From: an uncultured Pseudomonadota bacterium
Lineage (GTDB): Bacteria > Pseudomonadota > Alphaproteobacteria > UBA9219
Length of the DNA stretch: 34,406 bases
Direction: 5' to 3'
Assembly: GCA_903919315.1 (NCBI GenBank)
Contig: CAIXHP010000037.1
Coordinates: 1 to 34,406, forward strand
Notes under the pieces: generated by a model
The model's input: the letters and a program-made list of their open reading frames with translations, nothing else
What the model was told of the DNA's origin: nothing
Databases searched by the model: none
Part shown: positions 22,421 to 30,396 of the stretch, one piece after another
Position numbering within the stretch: the first letter of the stretch is position 1
How the letters are laid out: the number at the start of each line of letters is the position of its first letter
Translations under genes and position numbers: made by a program

Positions 22421-23286
22421 TGCCGCTTCCCATTATCAGCGCCGATGAACGGTTGGCAGAAAAACGTGGCGTCAAAGGCTGCATTTTCGGAAAGAGCGGC
22501 ATCGGCAAAACCTCCTTGCTCTGGACGCTCAACGCCAGCTCGACAATGTTCTTCGATCTTGAGGCTGGCGATCTCGCCATCGAGGGATGGAGCGGTGACA
22601 CGATCCGTCCGCGTACTTGGCAGGAATGCCGTGACTTCGCAGTCTTCATCGGTGGCCCCAATCCAGCGCTGCGTGACGACCAGCCATATAGCCAGGCACA
22701 TTTCGACGCCGTCAAGGAACGCTTCGGCGAACCTGCTGCGATTGAAAAATATGAAACTGTGTTCGTTGATAGCATCACCGTTGCCGGGCGCCTCTGCTTC
22801 CAGTGGTGCAAAGGCCAGCCGCAGGCATTCAGTGACAAAACGGGCAAGCCCGACACACGCGGCGCTTACGGTCTTCACGGTCAGGAGATGATCGCTTGGC
22901 TGACACATCTGCAGCACACGCGCGGCAAGAATATCTGGCTCGTCGGAATTCTCGACGAAAAGATGGACGACTTTAATCGTCGCTTCTTCTCGCCGCAGAT
23001 TGAAGGCTCGAAAACTGGTCTTGAGCTGCCCGGCATCGTCGATGAGGTCATCACGATGGCTGAACTGAAGGCTGATGACGGAACACCTTACCGCGCTTTC
23101 GTCTGCCACACGCTCAATCCGTTCGGCTTTCCGGCCAAAGACCGCTCCGGTCGCCTCGACATGGTCGAGGAACCGCATCTCGGAAGACTCATGGCGAAGA
23201 TCGCCGGTGCAGCGAAACCCGCACCGGAACGCCTGACCTACACCCGCCCCGAACCAGTCACCACAGCATCAACGCAAGGAGAATAA
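22420..23286 (+). CDS. Phage P-loop ATPase, AAA_24/Sak4-like
   Basis: A 288-residue RecA-fold ATPase with Walker A GKSGIGKTS at 24-32 and Walker B-like TVFVDS near 113-118. A short sensor region (LRGKNIWLVGI-type segment, here HTRGKNIWLVGIL) and a variable C-terminus follow. Phage proteins of this type (AAA_24, Sak4-like) are thought to support recombination or replication fork repair, often beside an ssDNA-binding protein, exactly as here. GGGAGG precedes the ATG. The last 25 residues are Pro/Thr-rich. Confidence 0.85.
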   Translation: MPLPIISADERLAEKRGVKGCIFGKSGIGKTSLLWTLNASSTMFFDLEAGDLAIEGWSGDTIRPRTWQECRDFAVFIGGPNPALRDDQPYSQAHFDAVKERFGEPAAIEKYETVFVDSITVAGRLCFQWCKGQPQAFSDKTGKPDTRGAYGLHGQEMIAWLTHLQHTRGKNIWLVGILDEKMDDFNRRFFSPQIEGSKTGLELPGIVDEVITMAELKADDGTPYRAFVCHTLNPFGFPAKDRSGRLDMVEEPHLGRLMAKIAGAAKPAPERLTYTRPEPVTTASTQGE

Positions 23287-23289
23287 GCC

Positions 23290-23886
23290 ATGTCCATTTG
23301 GAACGATTTCAGCAGTGCCGACGATCAAAAGAGCTTCGATGTAATTCCGAAAGGCACCATTGCCCGTGTACGCATGACGATCAAGCCGGGCGGCTATGAC
23401 GATCTGCGCGAAGGCTGGGATGGCGGCTATGCCACTCGCAGCGTCACGACTGGTGCCATTTATCTGAACTGCGAGTTTGTGGTTCTGGAAGGCCCTTATG
23501 CCCGGCGCAAGGTATGGAGCATGATCGGCCTTTTCAGCTCCAAGGGTGCTGAATACGCCAACATGGGACGCTCCTTCATCAAAGGAATTCTCAATTCAGC
23601 GCGCGGGTTTTCATCAAAAGACGAGACGCCGCAGGCTGTCGCTGCACGGCGTATCAACGGCTTTGCTGATCTTGACGGAATAGAATTTGTCGCCCGTATC
23701 GACGTCGAGAAAGACCAACGCAACGGCGAAGATCGCAACGTCATCAAAACAGCGATTACCAAGGAGCACAAAAGCTACCCGACCGGCCAAGCGGCCTATA
23801 CGCCGCCCGCGCCGCAGGCATCGCCACAAACCCAGTCCACCCCGCAACAGGCGCCAGCCAGCAATCTTCCCTCCTGGGCGCGGTGA
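23290..23886 (+). CDS. Phage ssDNA-binding-like protein
   Basis: A 198-residue protein with a compact beta-rich N-terminal domain (SFDVIPKGTIARVRMTIKPGGY... YLNCEFVVLEGPYARRKVWSMIGLF), a helical middle, and a Gln/Pro/Ala-rich tail ending NLPSWAR. The architecture, folded core plus disordered tail, and the position right after a Sak4-like ATPase fit a phage single-stranded DNA-binding protein (DUF669-like). The tail is not acidic as in bacterial SSB, so a standard SSB interaction tip is absent. AAGGAG precedes the ATG. Function rests partly on context. Confidence 0.65.
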   Translation: MSIWNDFSSADDQKSFDVIPKGTIARVRMTIKPGGYDDLREGWDGGYATRSVTTGAIYLNCEFVVLEGPYARRKVWSMIGLFSSKGAEYANMGRSFIKGILNSARGFSSKDETPQAVAARRINGFADLDGIEFVARIDVEKDQRNGEDRNVIKTAITKEHKSYPTGQAAYTPPAPQASPQTQSTPQQAPASNLPSWAR

Positions 23887-23894
23887 GGTGAACC

Positions 23895-25556
23895 ATGTTG
23901 TTACGACCAAGACAAAAGCAGCTCGTCACGCGATCGGTGGACGCTTTGAACAAACACGGCAACACGCTGGCCGTGGCGCCCACCGGCGCGGGCAAGACGA
24001 TCATGCTGTCCGCGATCATCGGGGAAATGTTCAAAAGCGACAGCGCAAAGGCTTGTGTGCTAGCGCACCGGGATGAATTGACAGCACAGAACGAGGGTAA
24101 GTTTCGGCGGGTCAATCCTACCATCGATACCAGCGTCTATGACGCTTCGGTCAAGTCATGGGACGGTGATGTCACCTTTGCAATGGTGCAGACACTTTCC
24201 CGCGAAAGCAACCTTGCGAAAATGCCGCCTGTCGATGTGCTGGTCATTGACGAAGCTCATCACGCCCGCGCCGACAGCTATATGCGGGTCATAGATCGAG
24301 CCAAAGCCGTTAATGCCAATCTGAAGCTGCTCGGCATGACGGCCACGCCCAATCGCGGTGACAAAAAAGGACTGCGACCCATCTTTTCCAACGTGGCTGA
24401 TCAGATCACGGTCAAGGAACTAATCGCATCTGGCCACCTTGTACCCCCACGCACCTTCGTCATGGATGTTGGCGTGCAGGATGAGTTACGGCAGGTCAAA
24501 AAGACGGCCAGCGATTACGACATGGGCGCTGTTGCCGCGATCATGAACACGCGCCCCATCAACGACGCTGTCGTCAAGCACTGGAAGGAAAAAGCAGGTG
24601 ATCGCAATACTGTAGCTTTCTGTTCGACCGTTGCGCATGCCGAGGCTGTTGCCGCCAGCTTTAACGCGGCTGGCGTGCCTGCCGTCATTGTTCATGGCGA
24701 AATGTCGGATACCGAGCGCAGCGCGGTACTTACTGAATATACCGAAGGCCGGGCGCAAGTGATCGTCAACGTGGCTGTCCTGACGGAAGGTTGGGATCAC
24801 CCGCCGACCGCGTGCGTCGTGCTGCTTCGCCCCAGTTCTTACAAATCCACCATGATCCAGATGATCGGGCGCGGTCTGCGCACGATTGATCCAGCCGAAT
24901 ATCCTACTGTGGTGAAAAAAGACTGCGTCGTTCTCGACTTCGGAACATCCACGCTGCTGCATGGCTCGCTGGAGCAAGACGTCAATCTCGATGACCACAT
25001 GGGCGAAGGTGAAGGGCTGACCAAGGATTGTCCGGAATGTGGCGCCGAAGTTCCTGCCGCCGTCAAGGAATGCCCTTTGTGCGGTTATGAATGGGAACAG
25101 CAAGCGGCGCATGGCGCAGTGGCTTCAGGCAACTTCGTTATGTCGGAGATTGACCTTTTGAAACGGTCAAGTTTTCTCTGGGTCGATCTACAAGGCAACG
25201 ACAAATACTATCTTGCTACCGGCTTCAACGCTTGGGGCGGTGTGTTTCTCAAAGACGGCGCATGGCACGCGATTGGTGGCATCAAGAGCCAGCAGCCGAA
25301 ACATCTGGCAGTGGGCGAACGCATCGTTTGCTTTGCCGCTGCTGATGATTGGCTCAACCTCTATGAGAGTGACGAGACAGCGCACAAAACGCGCTCGTGG
25401 ATTCATCAGCCTGCTACCGCAAAGCAGCTTCAATATCTTCCCGGCCACCGTAACGACTACAACCTGACGCGCTACAAGGCTTCGGCGTTGCTCACGGCGC
25501 AGTTCAATCGCGACGGCATCAACCGCGCCATGAGCGCTGTCGGCGGTGCCGCATGA
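23895..25556 (+). CDS. DEAD/DEAH-box superfamily 2 helicase with zinc ribbon
   Basis: A 553-residue phage helicase. Motif I APTGAGKT at 28-35, motif II DEAH at 119-122 (VIDEAHH), motif III MTATP at 148-152 and motif VI QMIGRGLR at 322-329 are intact. A four-cysteine zinc ribbon follows (C379, C382, C393, C396). The C-terminal 150 residues contain a tryptophan-rich region (DLQGNDKYYLATGFNAWGG) of unknown role. This family (Irc3/RadD-like) acts in recombination-dependent replication or repair. It is followed with a 4-base ATGA overlap by the DUF6511-like gene. Confidence 0.93.
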   Translation: MLLRPRQKQLVTRSVDALNKHGNTLAVAPTGAGKTIMLSAIIGEMFKSDSAKACVLAHRDELTAQNEGKFRRVNPTIDTSVYDASVKSWDGDVTFAMVQTLSRESNLAKMPPVDVLVIDEAHHARADSYMRVIDRAKAVNANLKLLGMTATPNRGDKKGLRPIFSNVADQITVKELIASGHLVPPRTFVMDVGVQDELRQVKKTASDYDMGAVAAIMNTRPINDAVVKHWKEKAGDRNTVAFCSTVAHAEAVAASFNAAGVPAVIVHGEMSDTERSAVLTEYTEGRAQVIVNVAVLTEGWDHPPTACVVLLRPSSYKSTMIQMIGRGLRTIDPAEYPTVVKKDCVVLDFGTSTLLHGSLEQDVNLDDHMGEGEGLTKDCPECGAEVPAAVKECPLCGYEWEQQAAHGAVASGNFVMSEIDLLKRSSFLWVDLQGNDKYYLATGFNAWGGVFLKDGAWHAIGGIKSQQPKHLAVGERIVCFAAADDWLNLYESDETAHKTRSWIHQPATAKQLQYLPGHRNDYNLTRYKASALLTAQFNRDGINRAMSAVGGAA

Positions 25557-25753
25557 TCGACAAGCAGCCCCATGAAGAAGTGGCGCTTGCCGCCGTGTTG
25601 CCCCTGCTGGGCGAGTGCGTCGCCGAGATCGGTATCGACAAACCTCTTTCCGCCTACAGCCGCGCCGAAATTCTGACGCTCGTCGAAGTGGTCGTCACCG
25701 CCTATCAAGCAGCACTTTTACGCCTTCAGCCACAGGAAGGATGTCCGTTTTGA
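25553..25753 (+). CDS. DUF6511-like small protein
   Basis: A 66-residue protein starting MIDKQPHEEVALAAVLPLLG. The helical pattern with SAYSRAEILTLVEVVVTAYQAALL near the C-terminus matches small alphaproteobacterial phage proteins annotated DUF6511, of unknown function. It overlaps the helicase stop by 4 bases and the next start by one base (TGATG), placing it firmly in the operon. No catalytic motif is seen. Confidence 0.65.
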   Translation: MIDKQPHEEVALAAVLPLLGECVAEIGIDKPLSAYSRAEILTLVEVVVTAYQAALLRLQPQEGCPF

Positions 25754-26526
25754 TGTTGGATTTTAATCATCGCACAACCATTGCAGACAAAATCAACCAG
25801 TTTATTGATGCGGGGATTGTTTCGGAGCGCGTGAAGCAAGAGAAGCGTAATTATCTCGGTGCATCGCGCCTTGGCGTAGCCTGTGATCGCGCCTTGCAAT
25901 ACGAATATGTCGACGCCGCTAAAGATGAGGAAAAGGACTTTAATGGAAGGATATTGCGCATCTTTGCCATTGGCCATGTGCTTGAAGATCTGGCTGCGGC
26001 ATGGCTGCGCGCTGGCGGCTTTGATCTCTTCACGACGCGACGCAACGATCCTCAGGGCGGACAGTTTGGTTTTTCAGTCGCGCGAGGACGATTACAAGGC
26101 CATGTCGATGGCATCATCAATGCCGCGCCAGCTGAACTAAATTTGCGTTTTCCGATGCTATGGGAATGTAAATCGCTGAAAGCCTCATCGTGGAAAGATA
26201 CCGTGAAGCGCGGTGTCGCCGCATCCAAGCCAATTTATGCGGCACAGATCGCCACTTACCAGGCTTATATGGAAAGCCAGATACCGGGTCTGTCTGCAAA
26301 CGCGGCGCTGTTCACCGCTATCAATAAGGATACCGCCGAGCTTCATCACGAGCTTGTGCCGTTTGATAGCGCTTTAGCACAGCGCATGAGCGATCGAGCA
26401 GTCAAGGTCATTACCGTATCCGAGGCTGGCGAACTTCTGCCGCGCATCACGAACGATCCGGAGCATTTCGAATGCAATTTCTGCGCATGGCGGGAACGTT
26501 GCTGGAGTGCCAACCATGCAGCTTGA
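25753..26526 (+). CDS. PD-(D/E)XK superfamily nuclease (Cas4/RecB-like phage exonuclease)
   Basis: About 257 residues from the ATG at 25753-25755, which shares a base with the upstream stop; AGGAAGG lies 12 bases upstream, whereas an earlier in-frame ATG at 25741 abuts that site directly. Nuclease motifs are visible: GRLQGHVDGII (the D), WECKSLKASSW (E-x-K) and AQIATYQAYM (the QxxxY helix typical of RecB/Cas4). A C-terminal CNFCAWRERCW cysteine cluster may bind an iron-sulfur cluster or zinc. It probably processes DNA ends for phage recombination. It overlaps the next gene by 11 bases. Confidence 0.82.
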   Translation: MLDFNHRTTIADKINQFIDAGIVSERVKQEKRNYLGASRLGVACDRALQYEYVDAAKDEEKDFNGRILRIFAIGHVLEDLAAAWLRAGGFDLFTTRRNDPQGGQFGFSVARGRLQGHVDGIINAAPAELNLRFPMLWECKSLKASSWKDTVKRGVAASKPIYAAQIATYQAYMESQIPGLSANAALFTAINKDTAELHHELVPFDSALAQRMSDRAVKVITVSEAGELLPRITNDPEHFECNFCAWRERCWSANHAA

Positions 26527-28678
26527 TTACAATAATGCCAAGAACCAGCCGATACCCAAGACTCCGCAAGAATTGTCCGCCGAACGTGACAAGCTGCGCA
26601 TTGCGCTACTGTGCAGGCTGGAAGATGTTCTCTTTCACCTGTTCCCTGCCGGGTATGTGGACAGACGGAAGTTCTATATCGGGAATATTCGTGGTGATCA
26701 CGGCGAAAGCCTGGACGTAACGCTGGACGGCGCCGAGGCAGGATTATGGAGCGATTTTGCCACAGGTGAAGGTGGCGACATATTTGATCTTTGGGCAGCT
26801 GCGCGCGGCTGGGATACGCGGCGTGACTTCCCAAAACTGATCGCTGAGATAACGGAATGGCTTGGGCAGGCGCCGGAACCAGCGCCAAGACCAAATGCTC
26901 CGCCAAAAACGCCGCCCATGGACGATCTCGGCCCCCATACTGGTAAATGGGATTATCGGGACGCCCAAGGCAACCTGATCGCTTGCGTTTATCGCTACGA
27001 TACGCCGAAGGGAAAAGAGTTTCGGCCTCTGGATGTCAAAGCCCGCAAACGCAAAGCGCCGGATCCGCGCCCTCTTTACAACCAGCCTGGCATAGCATCG
27101 GCTTCATGCGTCGTTCTAGTCGAAGGCGAAAAATGCGCTGACGCTCTGATTGCGCAGAAGATTTGCGCGACAACGGCGATGAACGGCGCGAACGCTCCCG
27201 TTGAAAAGACAGACTGGTCGCCATTGCAAGGAAAGCAAATCGTCATCTGGCCAGATAATGATGCGCCCGGGGCGGCCTATGCGTCGCGCGTAAAAGACTA
27301 CTTAAGCGGCTTTGGTTTTACCGTAGCCGTTGTCGAAATTCCATCCGGCAAAAAGGAAGGTTGGGATGCTGCCGATGCTGTGGATGAGGGATATGATTTT
27401 ATTCCGATTTTGAAAGCGGCGTTTAGAGGATTGCGGAGCGATCAAGCTACAACTCCAGCAAGTCCGATGCCGATCCCCCATCACAGTTTGCGGGAAATGC
27501 TGGCGGACACAAGTCCAATGCCGCTGGACGTTATCGCGCCACGCGTGCTGACGCCATGCGGATTTTTGGTGTTTGGTGGCGCTCCCAAGGTCGGTAAAAG
27601 CGATTTTGTCCTTTCATGGCTCATGCACATGGCTGCAGGCGTCGAGTTTCTCGGCATGCGCCCGCCGCGTCCTTTGCGCGTATTTATCCTTCAGGCAGAA
27701 ATCCAATATCATTATCTACGAGAACGATTAAACCAGCTGCACATCGATCCCTACATCCGGCAGGCTGCGCTCGACAATCTGGTCATGACGCCCCAGCTAA
27801 GGATGTTACTCAACGAGGAAGGCGTTGAGCGAGTTACGGCAGCGATCCACGAGCGTTTCCCGGACGCAAAACCAGACATCATCGTCGTCGATCCCTTGCG
27901 CAACGTTTTTGACGGCGGTTCGCCCGACGCGCATGAAAATGACAACAACGCCATGCTGTTTTTTCTGCAAAAGCGCGTTGACGCACTTCGGGATGCTGTC
28001 AATCCCAATGCAGGGATCATTCTCGTCCACCACACCAGCAAGACGCAAAAGAAAGCGCTTGAGGAAGATCCGTTCCGCGCGCTGAGCGGCGCCGGAAGTT
28101 TGCGTGGTTATTACACGACCGGGATGCTGCTTTATCGTCCCGACGAATCCCGCAGCGAACGCAATCTTTACTTCGAACTGCGCAACGGCGAAAGCATTCC
28201 CTTCAAGGTCGTCGATAAGAAAGACGGCCAGTGGATTGAGATCGACCGATCAAAACAACGCATTGTTCGGCAGGATTATAGCGAGAAACAGGATGCCGAG
28301 CGGCGGCGTAAACATGATGTGATCCTGCAAATCATCTTTGATGAGGCGATGCAGGGCCGCGTTTATACCGCCTCGCAATTTGCAGAAGTGTTTGAGAACA
28401 AGAGCGGCCTCGGCGGCGATCGAACGATCCGTAACCGCCTCTCGGTTTTAGCGTCGAAAAGCTACGTTCGATATTTTCAGAATGCGAATGACTACGGCTT
28501 ACCAAAAGCTGCGCGCACGAAGTTCGGCTACCTCTGCGTCGAAGATATGGATTTGCAGACGCTCGACGGCCTGAAGCGCGTTTTCCCAACCCATTACAAA
28601 TGCCCCAGCGACGGTGTCCCGCTGCGCGTTGAGACCCCCCAAGACTGGAACTATCACGACGATGGAGACGAGCCATGA
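26516..28678 (+). CDS. Phage primase-helicase, Toprim plus RepA-like AAA_25 ATPase
   Basis: About 720 residues. The N-terminal 120 residues resemble a primase domain without the zinc ligands (GLWSDFATGEGGDIFDLW at 77-94). A Toprim domain follows (EGEKCAD at 203-209, DNDAPG at 247-252), then a RepA/RecA-type hexameric ATPase with Walker A GAPKVGKSD at 355-363, Walker B IIVVDPLRNVF at 455-465 and LVHHTSK at 503-509. The C-terminus carries a likely helical DNA-binding domain. It should prime and unwind DNA for this phage. It differs from the P4-type primase of the left element. ATG at 26516 has GGAG 8 bases upstream. Confidence 0.88.
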   Translation: MQLDYNNAKNQPIPKTPQELSAERDKLRIALLCRLEDVLFHLFPAGYVDRRKFYIGNIRGDHGESLDVTLDGAEAGLWSDFATGEGGDIFDLWAAARGWDTRRDFPKLIAEITEWLGQAPEPAPRPNAPPKTPPMDDLGPHTGKWDYRDAQGNLIACVYRYDTPKGKEFRPLDVKARKRKAPDPRPLYNQPGIASASCVVLVEGEKCADALIAQKICATTAMNGANAPVEKTDWSPLQGKQIVIWPDNDAPGAAYASRVKDYLSGFGFTVAVVEIPSGKKEGWDAADAVDEGYDFIPILKAAFRGLRSDQATTPASPMPIPHHSLREMLADTSPMPLDVIAPRVLTPCGFLVFGGAPKVGKSDFVLSWLMHMAAGVEFLGMRPPRPLRVFILQAEIQYHYLRERLNQLHIDPYIRQAALDNLVMTPQLRMLLNEEGVERVTAAIHERFPDAKPDIIVVDPLRNVFDGGSPDAHENDNNAMLFFLQKRVDALRDAVNPNAGIILVHHTSKTQKKALEEDPFRALSGAGSLRGYYTTGMLLYRPDESRSERNLYFELRNGESIPFKVVDKKDGQWIEIDRSKQRIVRQDYSEKQDAERRRKHDVILQIIFDEAMQGRVYTASQFAEVFENKSGLGGDRTIRNRLSVLASKSYVRYFQNANDYGLPKAARTKFGYLCVEDMDLQTLDGLKRVFPTHYKCPSDGVPLRVETPQDWNYHDDGDEP

Positions 28679-29409
28679 CGCATGTACTTTCCAGTTGGAA
28701 ACACGTTTTCCATCTGCCAACTGCTTTCCAACAAGAATGCGGGAACATCAACAAGTTAGGCGTAAATCCAGTTGGAAATTTCCATCTGCGATTTCCAACT
28801 TGCCAACTGCCGAAAATCTTTTTGGGTTCAACGGCTTCGTCGAAATTAACTCTTGGTACGGTAAACACCTCTCCCTACGGGAGAGAGAGCCTTCCTCCAG
28901 AAGGCTCTCCTTCCAAGGTAGGGATTGTCCACCATCACCATTCCTGCGCCGTCATCCTCGCGCTTGATCTCGGCACCCATACCGGATGGGCATTGCGTCA
29001 GCGTGACAGCACGATCATCAGCGGCACGCAGCATTTTACGCCGAGCCGCTTTGAGGGTGGCGGTATGCGCTTCCTTCGCTTCAAGCACTGGCTGACAGAA
29101 ACAAAACAGGCTGCGGAAACAATTGACGGTTTGTTCTTCGAAGAAGTTCGGAGACATGCTGGTGTTGATGCAGCTCATGCTTACGGCGGGTTCCTCGCAC
29201 ATCTAACGGCCTGGTGCGAACATCACAGCATTCCGTATCGCGGCGTGCCTGTCGCCACCATCAAAAAACATGCCACCGGCAAGGGCAATGCCGACAAGGA
29301 TGCCGTGATCGCGGCGATCCGGAACAAAGGCTTTTCCCCCTCCGACGATAATGAAGCCGATGCGTTGGCGCTTCTCGATTGGGCGCTGCGTCACGGAGGT
29401 GTCGCATGA
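28675..29409 (+). CDS. RuvC-like Holliday junction resolvase with unusual N-terminal extension
   Basis: A 244-residue protein whose RuvC-fold domain starts only at about residue 93 (VILALDLGTHTGWAL, D98), then FFEEV (E156/E157) and the acidic end DDNEADALALLDWA (D224/D225, D229, D235). These match phage RuvC-like resolvases that cut branched DNA, in which the DLG motif normally falls within the first 10-15 residues. The preceding 92 codons are repeat- and palindrome-rich. GGAG stands before the ATG, which overlaps the upstream stop (ATGA), and no other ATG or GTG lies before the domain, so the extension is probably translated. A role in resolving replication intermediates is likely. Confidence 0.8.
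   Translation: MTHVLSSWKHVFHLPTAFQQECGNINKLGVNPVGNFHLRFPTCQLPKIFLGSTASSKLTLGTVNTSPYGRESLPPEGSPSKVGIVHHHHSCAVILALDLGTHTGWALRQRDSTIISGTQHFTPSRFEGGGMRFLRFKHWLTETKQAAETIDGLFFEEVRRHAGVDAAHAYGGFLAHLTAWCEHHSIPYRGVPVATIKKHATGKGNADKDAVIAAIRNKGFSPSDDNEADALALLDWALRHGGVA
28688..28909. repeat. Repeat- and palindrome-rich segment within the resolvase 5' coding region
   Basis: TCCAGTTGGAAA occurs at 28690-28701 and 28767-28778 (77 bp apart), each followed by TTTCCATCTG (28707-28716, 28779-28788), an imperfect duplication. The first copy lies in a dyad TTTCCAGTTGGAAA (28688-28701). Two tandem hairpins follow: CTCTCCC/GGGAGAG (28869-28885, 3-base loop) and a 10-bp stem GAGAGCCTTC/GAAGGCTCTC (28885-28909, 5-base loop). 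It looks like an inserted palindromic element plus binding-site repeats rather than conserved protein sequence. Confidence 0.6.
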
Positions 29410-29612
29410 GAGGCATGTCATGGACACCACGCGGTTTTGGCGGTGAGCGTCCAGATCCTGAAATCGTCAAGCGCAAGGGCTGGAGCAGTCAGGGAATCCT
29501 TGTGGTCAAAGAGGACGATCAGCGCCTGTCATGGCCGGAGCGCGAACTGATCCGGCAGCTTGGTGAAAAACTATACGGCAAACGTCAATCCCAAGGAGAA
29601 CAAAATGACTGA
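29406..29612 (+). CDS. Small phage hypothetical protein (68 residues)
   Basis: Starts MRGMSWTPRGFGGERPDPE with GGAGG 7 bases upstream and an ATGA overlap with the resolvase stop. It is basic with a helical C-terminal half (ELIRQLGEKLYGKRQSQ). A second ATG three codons later is also possible. No domain recognised. It is part of the continuous plus-strand operon; its end overlaps the next start by 8 bases. Confidence 0.6.
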   Translation: MRGMSWTPRGFGGERPDPEIVKRKGWSSQGILVVKEDDQRLSWPERELIRQLGEKLYGKRQSQGEQND

Positions 29613-30090
29613 AATACGCTGGACACCATCCTTGGTCGAAGAACGCTTGGCCGAAGCAGCTGCTGTATTGAAGCGTCTGCCTGAGGTAAAGGTGCGGGGA
29701 TATTTCAATCTATGGCCAAGGGTCGTTTATGACTTCGGCGACCTCGTCAATCAGGAACAACCAAAATTGAATCGCCCGGCACCAAGCCCAGCTGCCATTA
29801 GTCGAATGGAACATACGATTGGCTGGACAATAGGTCTCGATCCTGTCGATGCTAAAATCATATGGCTCCGCGCCGACGGCGAGCGGTGGAAGCACATCTG
29901 CGGCGTTGTGGGGCTTGCTCGCGCTGCCGTTCATGAGCATTGGCTCTACGCCTTATGTGTGATCGCGTGGCGCTTGAACAACAAGCCTGTTCCCGAAAGC
30001 TGGTCGCGTCGTCGCTTCCTCGCTCTGGAGCGTGACAGCACAGAGCATTTGTGCGCGTCAGATAAAAAAGTGTCTGGCAGACATTTTTGA
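29605..30090 (+). CDS. DUF6362-like protein
   Basis: A 161-residue protein (ATG 29605, AAGGAG 7 bases upstream). The segment WTPSLVEERLAEAAAVLKRLPEV and the helix-turn-helix-like region near residues 80-115 (ADGERWKHICGVVGLARAAVHEHWLYAL) match small proteins of alphaproteobacterial phages annotated DUF6362, which look like sigma-like or HTH DNA-binding proteins. Activity is unproven. A late-gene regulator role is plausible from the HTH and its position after the replication genes. Confidence 0.65.
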   Translation: MTEIRWTPSLVEERLAEAAAVLKRLPEVKVRGYFNLWPRVVYDFGDLVNQEQPKLNRPAPSPAAISRMEHTIGWTIGLDPVDAKIIWLRADGERWKHICGVVGLARAAVHEHWLYALCVIAWRLNNKPVPESWSRRRFLALERDSTEHLCASDKKVSGRHF

Positions 30091-30178
30091 GGCAGACAAA
30101 ATTCGTCTTTTTGGGGTAAATTCTGGTCATGCTCAGGCGAGGCGCGTGTTATACAAATGCCCCTGAACGGAAAGCAAA

Positions 30179-30376
30179 ATGAAACGGCAAATTGAAGTCG
30201 GACAAACATTCCGGCGTGGTGGCGCACGCGGAAAATTATGGAAGGTCGATGAAATTCTTATCTGGCCTCAAGGCCCACACGCGCGCCTTCGTCGTGTCGA
30301 TGATCCTACGACGACGCATCTTGTCGCCGTTGATTCCATTTCCGACAATGGATACGACACCATCGATCAAGAATGA
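30179..30376 (+). CDS. Small hypothetical protein (65 residues)
   Basis: MKRQIEVGQTFRRGGARGKL, basic at the N-terminus and with a beta-strand pattern (WKVDEILIWPQGPHARLRRVDD) suggesting a small SH3- or OB-like barrel. GGAAAG lies about 6 bases before the ATG. The preceding 88 bases (30091-30178) contain no recognisable signal. It precedes the cytosine methyltransferase by 25 bases. Function unknown. Confidence 0.5.
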   Translation: MKRQIEVGQTFRRGGARGKLWKVDEILIWPQGPHARLRRVDDPTTTHLVAVDSISDNGYDTIDQE

Positions 30377-30396
30377 GCATCGGGGTTTTTAATTGA

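Noticed and set aside
22417-23178. A 253-codon minus-strand frame opposite the P-loop ATPase
   Set aside because: It is antisense to a gene with intact Walker motifs and proper ribosome-binding site; nothing in its own translation is recognisable.
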